NCBI GenBank assembly: GCA_021234155.1
Contig: JAJEKV010000023.1
Location: forward strand, 10,427,141-10,491,140
Origin: Isoetes taiwanensis
Taxonomy: Eukaryota > Streptophyta > Lycopodiopsida > Isoetales > Isoetaceae
Direction: 5' to 3'
DNA length: 64,000 nucleotides
Shown: piece after piece, positions 54,538-64,000 of the stretch
Layout of the letters: each line of letters opens with the position of its first letter
Numbering within the stretch: the stretch's first letter is position 1
The notes under the pieces: generated by a model
The model's input: only the letters and a program-made list of their open reading frames with translations
What the model was told of the DNA's origin: nothing
The model's database searches: none
Program-made: the position numbers and the translations under genes

Positions 54538-56767
54538 TTGATGCAAGAATTTAGTGGAATGGCAGCGAGTGGAATGGCAGGCATGGTGGCAGCATTGGCT
54601 AGGGTTAAACGTTTTGCTAAGGCTTTTGGTAGGCAGCGAGTTCAGCAGGAGCGACAGGAACTCCACTTACTCTATAGAGAGTTGGAGCAGATTCAGGCAC
54701 AACCTTCTGATGACAATCCGGGAGAATGCCATACTGCAGCAGATCATATCTCTAGAGCAGGTCAATGTTAAGGAAGCTCGGGTGAAGTCTGGACTTATTT
54801 GGCTAATATAGATCGCGAGTCTTGTAATAGACCCTTTAAAGAAGAGGAAAGGAAGACAACCAAAAAGGAAGAAATCTACTCTTAACAAATGGAGTATAAG
54901 ATCTTAATTTGGAACATTAGGGGGTGAAATCATCGGAGGTAAAGGAAAGTAGATTAGCTTTAGCTTGACTAGAATTAAGCCAGATATCATTTGCTTACAA
55001 GAACACAGGTGTAGGGATGAAGAAATAGGGCATCTTCTGGATTTGCTAGGAGCTAATTTTGTAGGGATAGCATCCACGAGTGGAAGTTCTAGTACAGAGA
55101 CTCTAATTGCATGGAAGAAGGAGATTAAGGTATCATCTATCTATGTTGATAATTTTGGTAGATATAACATGAAATGTAGGTGGGCAAGAATGGGATCTAA
55201 TCAACATGTACCCACATAATGTCGCAAGAAAGAGAGGTGCATTATGGGCTTAGGTTAAATGCTTAGTCAATAGTAATATAGCATGGATCATTATCGGGAC
55301 TTTAGCATAGTGGAAAATAGAGAGAAAAAAAATCTGGCAATGCTTTGAAGATTCTGGCTAGATTTGAGAAGGAACAATGGGTCAATTTGTTGGCAGAAGT
55401 CCAATTATCAGAATTACAAGAAGACAGTGGATTTACATGGTGCAATGTGTGGAGAAGACATGGCATATTTTCGCCATGGTGGATGTTATGTAAATCATGT
55501 GGCATCAAGTTGTTGCCCCACTTTATTCCGGCAAAATCTGTTAGACAATTTTATTTTAACTCACAATTCATAATTCTTAAAAACTAGTCTTTTGAACAAT
55601 CAGTTTTTAAGCTGGACATTTGCTACCTAAAGGATTTTGGATTTAAGTTACAATGTAGAATAGTATGGATGGAGAAAAGCCTGAATAAATTAGGTATAGA
55701 AGCCATTGTTTCATCTCTTGCTGTTATTAAGAAGTTTGCAAAGGAATGGAGAAAAATTAAATAGTGCAAGAGGGAGAAAGATTAGATTCATTATACGAAG
55801 AGCTTTCGCATCTTAGAAGAGATGATGTCACTCTAGGAAGGCGCCAGAGAGAAATTATCGAAGAAATCAAAGCCATAGAGGCCAAAGTAAAAGCTCATCT
55901 CACATGGGTAAAAGAAGGAGATAGATGTTCCAAATTCCATTTTAGGGCTGCAAGATAGAGAAAGCAGTCAGTTACACTTACCTCTTTGCAGATTGAAAAT
56001 GGATCAAGAATCAATGAGCTTCAGAAGATCAAAGAGTGCCTACATAAGTACTATCTAAATTATTACTGTCACAAAGGGAATTACTGCGAGGGACCTTTTC
56101 TACCGAGAAGATAAGGGAGGCTGCTTTTTCATTGGAAAGAGGTAAGGGTCCAGGCCTTGATAAAATTCCATTGCGTTATTCTAAATTAACTGGGATTGAA
56201 TAGAGCCGTTTGTGTATAAAGCATACTCTGATTTTTTGAAAAGGAAGTACTTTGACAAAAGACTCAAGACTGGATGCATTACTCTGATATCAAAGGTGAA
56301 AGAGCCCATGTCAGTCAGTGATTGGAGGCCATTACCTTGTTATCTTCATTCTATAAAGTTATTGCTAGCTAAAACTATAACATGATTTTTATATGAAAGG
56401 AGTACCTTTAGCAATTTAGTAGTAGCTTTTCATAGATTGCATTGGGCAAGGAAAATGCAACAAAAAGTCATATATTTGAAACTGAATGATAGAAAAGCAT
56501 ATAATAGTGTGCTAGTCCTTTGTTAAGAAGATGCTTTTAGCCTTTGACTGTGGACTAGAATTCACTTCAGTGGTGATGAAGCTTCTTTACACCAGTCATG
56601 TATCTGCAGTTTTTCTAGTATCTCCTATTGTGATGCAAAAATATATATATCTTTACTATGTGATTACCTCTACATATCCGATGGGGTTATGTGATTGGAC
56701 TGATATTATATAGACTTAAGCTGTACTTGTAAATTTATATTGAATAGTAACTTTTCCAAAAAAAAAG
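54538..56767 (+). pseudogene. Decayed L1-type LINE, copy A
   Basis: In order: a basic ORF1-like end (KKRKGRQPKRKK, about 54,830-54,866); an endonuclease start (MEYKILIWNIRG, about 54,891) and core (RIKPDIICLQEHRC, about 54,970); RT N-region HLTWVKEGDRCSKFHFRAAR (to 55,958), equal to the W-x2-EGD-x-x-KFFH block; RT pieces PMSVSDWRP (about 56,310) and YLKLNDRKAYNSV (about 56,475); and an A tract at 56,758-56,766 as 3' end. Many stops and shifts separate them, so no protein can be made. The catalytic YADD-type motif was not found. The order APE endonuclease then RT identifies an L1-like LINE. Confidence 0.85.
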
Positions 56768-57600
56768 GGGGGTATTTAGAGGTTGCTCACTGGAGATTAG
56801 TGCTCAAAGCTTGCTCATATTTATTGTACAAGGCATCTACATCTGTAAGCATTGAAAATGGAGCTTCTTAGTTCAATGTTTTTGTGCTTATTTTTATGTG
56901 ATGAATTTGAGACGCATGGATTTGTATTCTAATGATACAAAGGGGAAAAATTCCAAAATCCCCAAATGATCCAAATGAGAATGTATTCTTCAGATGCATT
57001 GTAGAGGAGAATGAGATATTTCCATCAAAGCTAAGATCACCTGAACCAGAGGCTGAAACCACAAGCTAAATTATTTTTAATACAAAAAAAATAAAAAATC
57101 GTAAGGGTCCAAAAGGGATTTAGGAGACGATAACTTGAAATTTCGCAAAGGATACATTCCCTTTTGGCCACCTGCTATGTCCGCTTCCTTTGCCTTGTGC
57201 TCTCCTACAAATTTCTCTCTTCCTTGGCCTTTTTGGCCACTTTCATTCTCTAGGATTTCATCTTTTGTAATACTCTCTCACATCGCGCTAATAGCCTTTT
57301 TGAAATATTCCAATAAGCCAGTAGCTCAACTCTAAGTGACTTCATCCCAGTGTCCACTTTCTCTCTCTGATTTCCCATCAATGGCATACTTTGAGTGACT
57401 TCGTCCTAGTTTCTTGCTTTTTATCCACTTTCTCTCTCTAGTTTTCAATATTTTGGCCACTTTCTCTCTCTAGTTCTCTCTGCCAAAGGATGCTCAATGT
57501 TGTGAGACCAGTCTAGGCTGCATCAAAGCCCTCGATGTCACCTCAAGCCCATCCCAAAAGAATTCGTTCAGTCGCAAGAATTGAACCTCCCTCCTCTGAT
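56768..57600. other. Sequence downstream of the LINE, with CTCTCTAG-rich part
   Basis: A short plus-strand frame at about 56,966-57,069 (PNDPNENVFFRCIVEENEIF) looks protein-like and is preserved in copy B, but nothing is recognised. About 57,355-57,480 carries repeated CCACTTTCTCTCTCTAG units. An A tract at 57,610-57,650 follows. Confidence 0.4.
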
Positions 57601-57649
57601 TGACCCCCCCCAAAAAAAAAAAAAAAAAAAAAAGGAAAAAAAAAAGCCG

Positions 57650-58110
57650 AGAGCTGGCCTTAACAAAAGCCTAACTAGCATTGCTACATATCTCGTTCAA
57701 TCCCTTAGTACTATTAACATTCCATATGTAAATCGAGCTAATTTACAATGACATACCAACTCTAAAATATCAAAATCTTATCCATATAATAGCCTATCAG
57801 ACCTTTGTTCCATTCAGAATTTCAACACATCATACAAAATCTTTTTCATAGTTTAACATATCAAATTGAGGCATCCTCAGAGCTGGCCTTGACGATAGCC
57901 TAACTAGCACTACGACATATCTCGTTCAATCCCTTAGTACAGTTAACATCCCATATGTAAACCGATCTAATTTACAATTTACAATGGCATACCAACTCTA
58001 AAATATCAAAATCTTATCCATATAATAGCCTATCAGACCTTTGTTCTATTCAACATTTCAACACATCATACAAAATCTTTTTCATAGCTTAACATATCAA
58101 ATTGAGGCGT
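57650..58110. repeat. 229-bp tandem duplication present in copy A only
   Basis: GCCTAACTAGCA with CATATCTCGTTCAATCCCTT occurs at about 57,670 and again at about 57,899. Copy B (about 63,665) has a single unit, so either A gained or B lost one. Confidence 0.85.
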
Positions 58111-58234
58111 CTTCGATGTTTGTACTTCACATACCAAATTAAGACATATTCAGACCATATGTTACAAGTTTTACATCACTTCTATTTCATATATGAATGC
58201 AAAATCAGCCCATTGACAACTTAAGTTCTTAGGC

Positions 58235-60180
58235 ACATATTCCCAAAAGACAATATATCTGCCTATTCCGTATTGCCAAAAGACTATTACATCTGCCTAT
58301 CATTTTGAAACTGTTTTTACATGTTCATATATACGACAAAATAGAAATATTATATTATGTAGGAAAATCTCTCTGTAGTGTTTTGATCCAGGAAATAATT
58401 GTTCCATATTTAGATTTGAAGTTCTTCAGATATCATCCACCATCCCTATTGAACTTGAGCAGAATGACAAATAGTATACAATAAGAAAAGAAACCCTCAT
58501 ACCTGTAGCCAATCATGCACATATTAGCAGTAATCCTGGTAATGATGCAAGGGCCAAAAGGTACATATGTAGTTTCTTGGCTTATTGCCCTTCACTCAAT
58601 GTACACTTTTTGCCCCTGCTCAAATACAATAGTTACGAAAAATCTAAGAGGAAATCTAAAATTACTAGGAAGTCCTAAGCAATTTAATGCATATAGATTC
58701 ACCAAAATATGCAATCCGCTTGGGACATCAATACCACGTCTGAGCTTTATTCAATCAACATACCATATTGCCTACCTAAAGGCTTAATTTACAACCTGAT
58801 TTCATATCATGCTTTCAACTATTCAGCTATTACACGCCAAGCAATAAGATCAAGGCTTGTTTTCATCACAATAGTTTGATCATTTATGCTAAAAGAAGTT
58901 TTTACCTGAAACTTGATCATCGCAACGGAGAAACCGCCATGATATAGAGCATTGTTTTGCCAGATTACACCACAAGCTCGTCTGAGTAGACCCTCTTAGC
59001 ATAAACTTTGTCCTACTTATCCATATAAGCATTTTTGCACACGAAATAATTCCTTCAAGTGCAGATCATCAAACCCACTAGGCCAGAGTCCTCTTTTAGA
59101 CCAAAAAATAGATTGCATATAGCCAGTTATTATATTTTTGAAAAGCTAGACCGTACACAGTGCTCTAAAATAGATTTTTCGTCTTTGTTATGGAACATTT
59201 TGTTCATGATATAGTATGTGCTCCTAGCCTATAGCAAACCAGGCTTACAGTGGTCCTAGAAGCCATATCCAGATCACTTTGCTCATAAACCCTAAAGGCC
59301 AAGAGTTTTCTCCTACCCTAAAGGTCTTGGATTTGCAAAATATTATTGCACTCACTTTTTGCCTCATTTTGAGGCATGGCTTTAATAAAAAATACCATTA
59401 AAGTGCATAGTATTGAATTATTCCAAGTCTTGCATCGAATTCTAGCATACTCAATATTAGTTTGTGCTTTTTCAATATCATCCTGTGTTACACTATTTAG
59501 CTAGTATTTATTGCGTGTGAACCTTAAGGAAGGAAGGAAGGAAGTTTATTTTAACGAACAACCACATGCATATAATTTTGTTCTAGCTCATAAGTGACGC
59601 AAAATTTTATGTCATTATTAAACTCTAAGCAAATGCTTATAAAGAAAAAAAAAGGGGGGGGGAAAAAAAGAGAAAAAAAAAAGATAAAATTTGTGCCAAC
59701 CATAGAGAGTGGGCATCGTTAATGTTTTAATATCATATTATGATCTAGTTGAGTCTCCTAGAACCCCTTAGCTTCTTGAACCTTTGCTACCCACATCAAC
59801 CTCCCCTCTCCAACTAGCTTCTAGACCTTTCGTCAATCATGGCAACTCTAGTGATAGAAGAGCCAGACAGGCCCTGCATCCCCTCGACCTATTTTTCATA
59901 GCCATGCATGTCGATGACACTGATACACAGTCACCTCCACCGCAGTCAGACATGGCAGCTAGACTTCTCTTGAGATAGTACATGGAGGCAACACCTGTAC
60001 ACATTTCAAATGATATGGGCAAAATTGATAGATATACACTGGAAAGACAGGCATGAGCAAAGACTCGTGCAAGTATGTGGCCCGCCAAGCACAGAGCAAG
60101 TATTCCAAAAGCAAGCCGGACCCGTTCACCATCACCAGCACCTCCAGACCAGGCGCCTAAGGAACACTGGAAATAAGTTC
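58235..60180. other. Spacer between the duplicated segments, no supported gene
   Basis: AT-rich; GGAA repeats at 59,530-59,545 and an A/G homopolymer patch at 59,640-59,680. From 59,839 a GC-richer region begins, with short open frames that do not match a family. Confidence 0.4.
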
Positions 60181-60186
60181 AGGTGA

Positions 60187-60730
60187 TGGCAGAGGCCAAC
60201 ACAGCCAGGATTGCCCGGTTAGCAAAAGAAGTTCAAGTCTCCGCACTGGCATTGCTCAAAAAACAATTGGCGACAGAAAAACAATGTGTTTCCAGCATGG
60301 AGACACGCATCCAACAGCTTAAGGATGGCCTTGCCTAGCATACTCTGAAAGACAGCAGGATAGCGCACGACTTACCGATCTTCGAATTAGTCTGGACATC
60401 TTGTCTACTAGAATTGACACCATAGCTTGAGACCTGCAACATTTCGAGTAGGAGACTAGGACTACCCTATCTCTACTCTGCACGGAGGCTGAGGAGAGGG
60501 CAGCCATGGTCCAAAATATACTACAGGTAGCCAGCGAGGTACAATGCCAGCACATCCAAACCTTGGAGACCCTCCAAAGCAAGGTCAATAGTCTGCAAGA
60601 AATTTTTTCAACTAGGGAAACGAAGTTCCAAACTTCAGGGATTGGAGTAAAAGGTCATCATGCAGGATCGAGAGGATTGAGGACTGCATGCAGCAGTTAT
60701 TCATTGGGGCAAAGGTCTCCATGCAGAAGC
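60187..60730 (+). pseudogene. Degenerate coiled-coil protein fragment, unrecognised
   Basis: ATG at 60,187 gives MAEANTARIARLAKEVQVSA, then LKKQLATEKQCVSSMETRIQ, before a stop. In another frame the helical character continues: LRISLDILSTRIDTIA, a stop, then ERAAMVQNILQVASEVQCQH and IQTLETLQSKVNSLQEIF. The heptad-like Leu/Ile spacing suggests a coiled coil, as in some retrotransposon ORF1 or Gag proteins. Stops and shifts make it a relic. The GC content is higher than in its flanks. Confidence 0.4.
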
Positions 60731-60802
60731 CCATGAGCAGCTGCAACAATGCATGTGCGAATTGGCCAGGCAAGAATCTGATAAACTTAGAGGCAGGAGA
60801 TT

Positions 60803-60965
60803 GACTCCCATGAATGGCCTTCCAAACAAACTTTCATGCTAAAGATTGAGCATGAAGGAATAAGTTCTTACAACCAAGACCACCAAAATTCTTAGATTTA
60901 CAAATGGAGCCCCAGTTGACAAGATGACTCCCTTTCCAGATGAAATTCCTAATGGTTTTCTCCAA
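60803..60965 (-). pseudogene. LINE RT C-terminal fragment (minus strand)
   Basis: The minus strand encodes LEKTIRNFIWKGSHLVNWGS, then ICKSKNFGGLGCKNLFLHAQ, then a stop and VWKAIHG. F-x-W-x-G, W-x2-IC-x-x-K-x-GGLG and a following K-x2-W are the classic end of plant LINE RT (before the zf-RVT knuckle). It abuts the left breakpoint of duplication copy B, in the opposite orientation to that LINE. Confidence 0.85.
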
Positions 60966-62203
60966 TTAAGCCAGATATCATTTGCTTACAAGAACACAGG
61001 TGTAGGGATGAAGAAATAGGGCATCTTCTGGATTTGCTAGGAGCTAATTTTGTAGGGATAGCATCCAAAGTTCTAGTACAGAGACTCTAATTGCATGGAA
61101 GAAGGAGATTAAGGTATCATCTATCTATGTTGATAATTTTGGTAGATATAACATGAAATGTAGGTGGGCAAGAATGGGATCTAATCAACATGTACCCACA
61201 TAATGTCGCAAGACAGAGAGGTGCATTATGGGCTTAGGTTAAATGCTTAGTCAATAGTAATATAGCATGGATCATTATCGGGACTTTAGTATAGTGGAAA
61301 ATAGAGAGAAAAAAATCTGGCAATGCTTTGAAGATTCTGGCTAGATTTGAGAAGGAACAATGGGTCAATTTGTTGGCAGAAGTCCAATTATCAGAATTAC
61401 AAGAAGACAGTGAATTTACATGGTGCAATGTGTGGAGAAGACATGGCATATTTTCGCCATGGTGGATGTTATGTAAATCATGTGGCATCAAGTTGTTGCC
61501 CCACTTTATTCCGGCAAAATCTGTTAGACAATTTTATTTTAACTCACAATTCATAATTCTTAAAAACTAGTCTTTTGAACAATCAGTTTTTAAGCTGGAC
61601 ATTTGCTACCTAAAGGATTTTGGATTTAAGTTACAATGTAGAATAGTATGGATGGAGAAAAGCCTGAATAAATTAGGTATAGAAGCCATTGTTTCATCTC
61701 TTGCTGTTGTTAAGAAGTTTGCAAAGGAACGGAGAAAAATTAAATAGTGCAAGAGGGAGAAAGATTAGATTCATTATACGAAGAGCTTTCGCATCTTAGA
61801 AGAGATGATGTCACTCTAGGAAGGCGCCAGAGAGAAATTATCGAAGAAATCAAAGCCATAGAGGCCAAAGTAAAAGCTCATCTCACATGGGTAAAAGAAG
61901 GAGATAGGTGTTCCAAATTCCATTTTAGGGCTGCAAGATAGAGAAAGCAGTCAGTTACACTTACCTCTTTGCAGATTGAAAATGGATCAAGAATCAATGA
62001 GCTTCAGAAGATCAAAGAGTGCCTACATAAGTACTATCTAAATTATTACTGTCACAAAGGGAATTACTGCGAGGGACCTTTTCTACCGAGAAGATAAGGG
62101 AGGCTGCTTTTTCATTGGAAAGAGGTAAGTGTCCAGGCCTTGATAAAATTCCATTGCGTTATTCTAAATTAACTGGGATTGAATAGAGCCTTTTGTGTAT
62201 AAA

Positions 62204-62228
62204 GATAGATAGATAGTATTTTAACGTC
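62204..62228 (-). mobile_element. Minimal microsatellite-tailed insertion (GATA type)
   Basis: GATAGATAGATAGTATTTTA then ACGTC, present in copy B and absent from copy A (only GCA there). Identical in sequence to the end at 9,268-9,303. Confidence 0.7.
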
Positions 62229-62540
62229 TACTCTGATTTTTTGAAAAGGAAGTACTTTGACAAAAGACTCAAGACTGGATGCATTACTTTGATACCAAAG
62301 GTGAAAGAGCCCATGTCAGTCAGTGATTGGAGGCCATTACCTTGTTATCTTCATTCTATAAAGTTATTGCTAATACGCGAAAAAGCTAAAACTATAACAT
62401 GATTTTTATATAAAAGGAGTACCTTTAGCAATTTAGTAGTAGCTTTTCATAGATTGCATTGGGCAAGGAAAATGCAACAAAAAGTCATATATTTGAAACT
62501 GAATGATAGAAAAGCATATAATAGTGTGCTAGTCCTTTGT

Positions 62541-62638
62541 CAGTAATATGCTTGCTGCTCTTTTTTTTGTTTGGGTCCCATAGGCCAATTGGCCTCCGTG
62601 GACGCTAAAAACCTATTCTATTCTATTCTATTCTATTG
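62541..62638 (+). mobile_element. Non-LTR 3' end with (TATTC)n tail
   Basis: CAGTAATATGCTTGCTGCTC, T tract, GGGTCCCATAGGCCAATTGG, CCTCCGTGGACGCTAAAAAC, then TATTC repeats. It is the plus-strand counterpart of the end at 10,441-10,530. Copy A keeps about 110 bp of other sequence here, so the insertion went with a deletion. Confidence 0.72.
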
Positions 62639-62773
62639 TGATGCAAAAATATATATATCTTTACTATGTGATTACCTCTACATATCCGAAGCTATGTGAT
62701 TGGACTGATATTATATAGACTTAAGCTGTACTTGTAAATTTATATTGAATAGTAACTTTTCCAAAAAAAAAAG

Positions 62774-64000
62774 GGGGGTATTTAGAGGTTGCTCACTGGA
62801 GATTAGTGATCAAAGCTTACTCATATTTATTGTACAAGGCATCTACATCTGTAAGCATTGAAAATGGAGCTTCTTAGTTCAATGTTTTTGTGCTTATTTT
62901 TATGTGATGAATTTGAGGCACATGGATTTGTATTCTAATGATACAAAGGGGAAAAATTCCAAAATCCCCAAATGATCCAAATGAGAATGTATTCTTCAGA
63001 TGCATTATAGAGGAGAATGAGATATTTCCATCAAAGCTAAGATCACCTGAACCAGAGGCTGAAACCACAAGCTAAATTATTTTTAATACAAAAAAAATAA
63101 AAAATCGTAAGGGTCCAAAAGGGATTTAGGAGACTATAACTTGAAATTTCGCAAAGGATACATTCCCTTTTGGCCACCTGCTATGTCCGCTTCCTTTGCC
63201 TTGTGCTCTCCTACAAATTTCTCTCTTCCTTGGCCTTTTTGGCCACTTTCATTCTCTAGGATTTCATCTTTTGTAATACTCTCTCACATCACGCTAATAG
63301 CCTTTTTGAAATATTCCAATAAGCCAGTAGCGCAACTCTAAGTGACTTCATCCCAGTGTCCACTTTCTCTCTCTGATTTCCCATCAATGGCATACTTTGA
63401 GTGACTTCGTCCTAGTTTCTTGCTTTTTATCCACTTTCTCTCTCTAGTTTTCCATATTTTGGACACTTTCTCTCTCTAGTTCTCTCTGCCAAAGGATGCT
63501 CAATGTTGTGAGACCAGTCTAGGCTGCATCAAAGCCCTCGATGTCACCTCAAGCCCATCCCAAAAGAATTCGTTCAGTCGCAAGAATTGAACCTCCCTCC
63601 CTGAGTTGACCCCCCCCCAAAAAAAAAAACAAAGGAAAAAAAAAACAAGCCAGAGCTTGCTTTAACAAAAGCCTAACTAGCACTGCTACATATCTCATTC
63701 AATCCCTTAGTACTATTAACATTCCATATGTAAACCGAGCTAATTTACAATGGCATACCAACTCTAAAATATCAAAATCTTATCCATATAATAGCCTATC
63801 AGACCTTTGTTCTATTCAACATTTCAACATATCATACAAAATCTTTTTCATAGCTTAACATATCAAATTGAGGCGTCCTCGATGTTTGTACTTCACATAC
63901 CAAATTAAGACATATTCAGACCATATGTTACAAGTTTTACATCACTTCTATTTCATATATGAATGCAAAATCAGTCCATTGACAACTTAAGTTCTTAGGC
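62774..64000. other. Downstream part of duplication copy B
   Basis: Matches 56,768-58,234 with single-base changes. Contains the CTCTCTAG-rich stretch (about 63,360-63,480) and an A tract near 63,620-63,645. No gene supported. Confidence 0.6.

Larger units (their letters stand above)
54969..58234 (+). repeat. Segmental duplication, copy A
   Basis: From AATTAAGCCAGATATC to the end, nearly identical to 60,961-64,000 (reaching the window edge). It covers most of the LINE plus about 1.5 kb downstream. It differs from copy B by a 229-bp tandem duplication near 57,660-58,110 and by lacking the two insertions found in B. Confidence 0.93.
60965..62773 (+). pseudogene. Decayed L1-type LINE, copy B
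   Basis: Same LINE relic as copy A but starting within the endonuclease (about RIKPDIIC onward), then the RT N-region with EGDRCSKFHFRAAR (to 61,941) and the broken RT palm pieces, ending at the A tract near 62,764-62,773. Because disabling mutations are shared with copy A, the element was dead before duplication. Confidence 0.85.
60961..64000 (+). repeat. Segmental duplication, copy B (continues past the window)
   Basis: Near-identical to 54,969-58,234, including the same stop codons and frameshifts in the LINE. It carries two additions absent from copy A, at 62,204-62,228 and 62,541-62,638, the latter replacing about 100 bp. The right border is not in the window. Confidence 0.93.

Noticed and set aside
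56868-57062. 64-codon minus-strand ORF, repeated at 62,874-63,068
   Set aside because: Repeated only because of the segmental duplication; the plus-strand frame at the same place is more protein-like.
57605-57650. Long A tract considered as a LINE poly-A tail
   Set aside because: The LINE's own A tract is at 56,758-56,766; this one follows a C run and is shared, with length variation, by both duplicate copies. No upstream element could be tied to it.

Overview
This window reads as nuclear DNA of a land plant with a repeat-rich genome. Spliced plant-type genes, a class IV HD-Zip homeodomain gene, Ty1/copia, LTR, LINE and Helitron sequences, and fragments of plant enzymes all point that way. 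I cannot name the species. A fern or another large-genome non-angiosperm would fit, but that is inference. No prokaryotic features, rRNA genes or CRISPR arrays are visible.

Layout. 1-6.6 kb: AT-rich sequence with exon-like ORFs, a broken phosphoglycerate-dehydrogenase fragment (2.2-2.4 kb) and a Helitron 3' terminus (3.1 kb). 6,687-21,720: one Ty1/copia element with a perfect 5-bp target duplication, swollen to 15 kb by at least six later insertions. The largest is a 6.5-kb Helitron (11,586-18,129) carrying introns and exons of a Nudix hydrolase gene. A 1.9-kb terminal-inverted-repeat transposon with its own nested foldback element sits in the 3' LTR, which also holds a SINE-like insertion with a tRNA-like B box. 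21.7-23.9 kb: two diverged copies of an unrecognised ORF. 24.3-24.7 kb: LINE fragment. 27.2-27.6 kb: broken class III alcohol dehydrogenase fragment. 28.3-35.8 kb: between two Helitron termini lie a PPR fragment, a minus-strand LTR, a GC-rich island, a bHLH exon and a well-formed first exon. 39.5-44.5 kb: an LTR retrotransposon without coding capacity.

49.5-52.8 kb holds the only gene that looks intact: an 11-exon class IV HD-Zip gene on the plus strand (homeodomain, zipper-loop-zipper with CxxC, START, SAD) predicted to encode 797 residues. It has a pyrimidine-rich leader and a possible short upstream ORF.

54.5-64 kb: a decayed LINE, and a roughly 3-kb direct segmental duplication (about 54,969-58,234 and 60,961 to beyond the window end) that copied the already decayed LINE. 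The second copy later received two microsatellite-tailed retrotransposon ends. The same terminal motif occurs inside the copia element, so one family of non-LTR tails links distant parts of the window. Apart from the HD-Zip gene, most recognisable content is transposable elements and gene pieces, several of them lying near or inside Helitrons.
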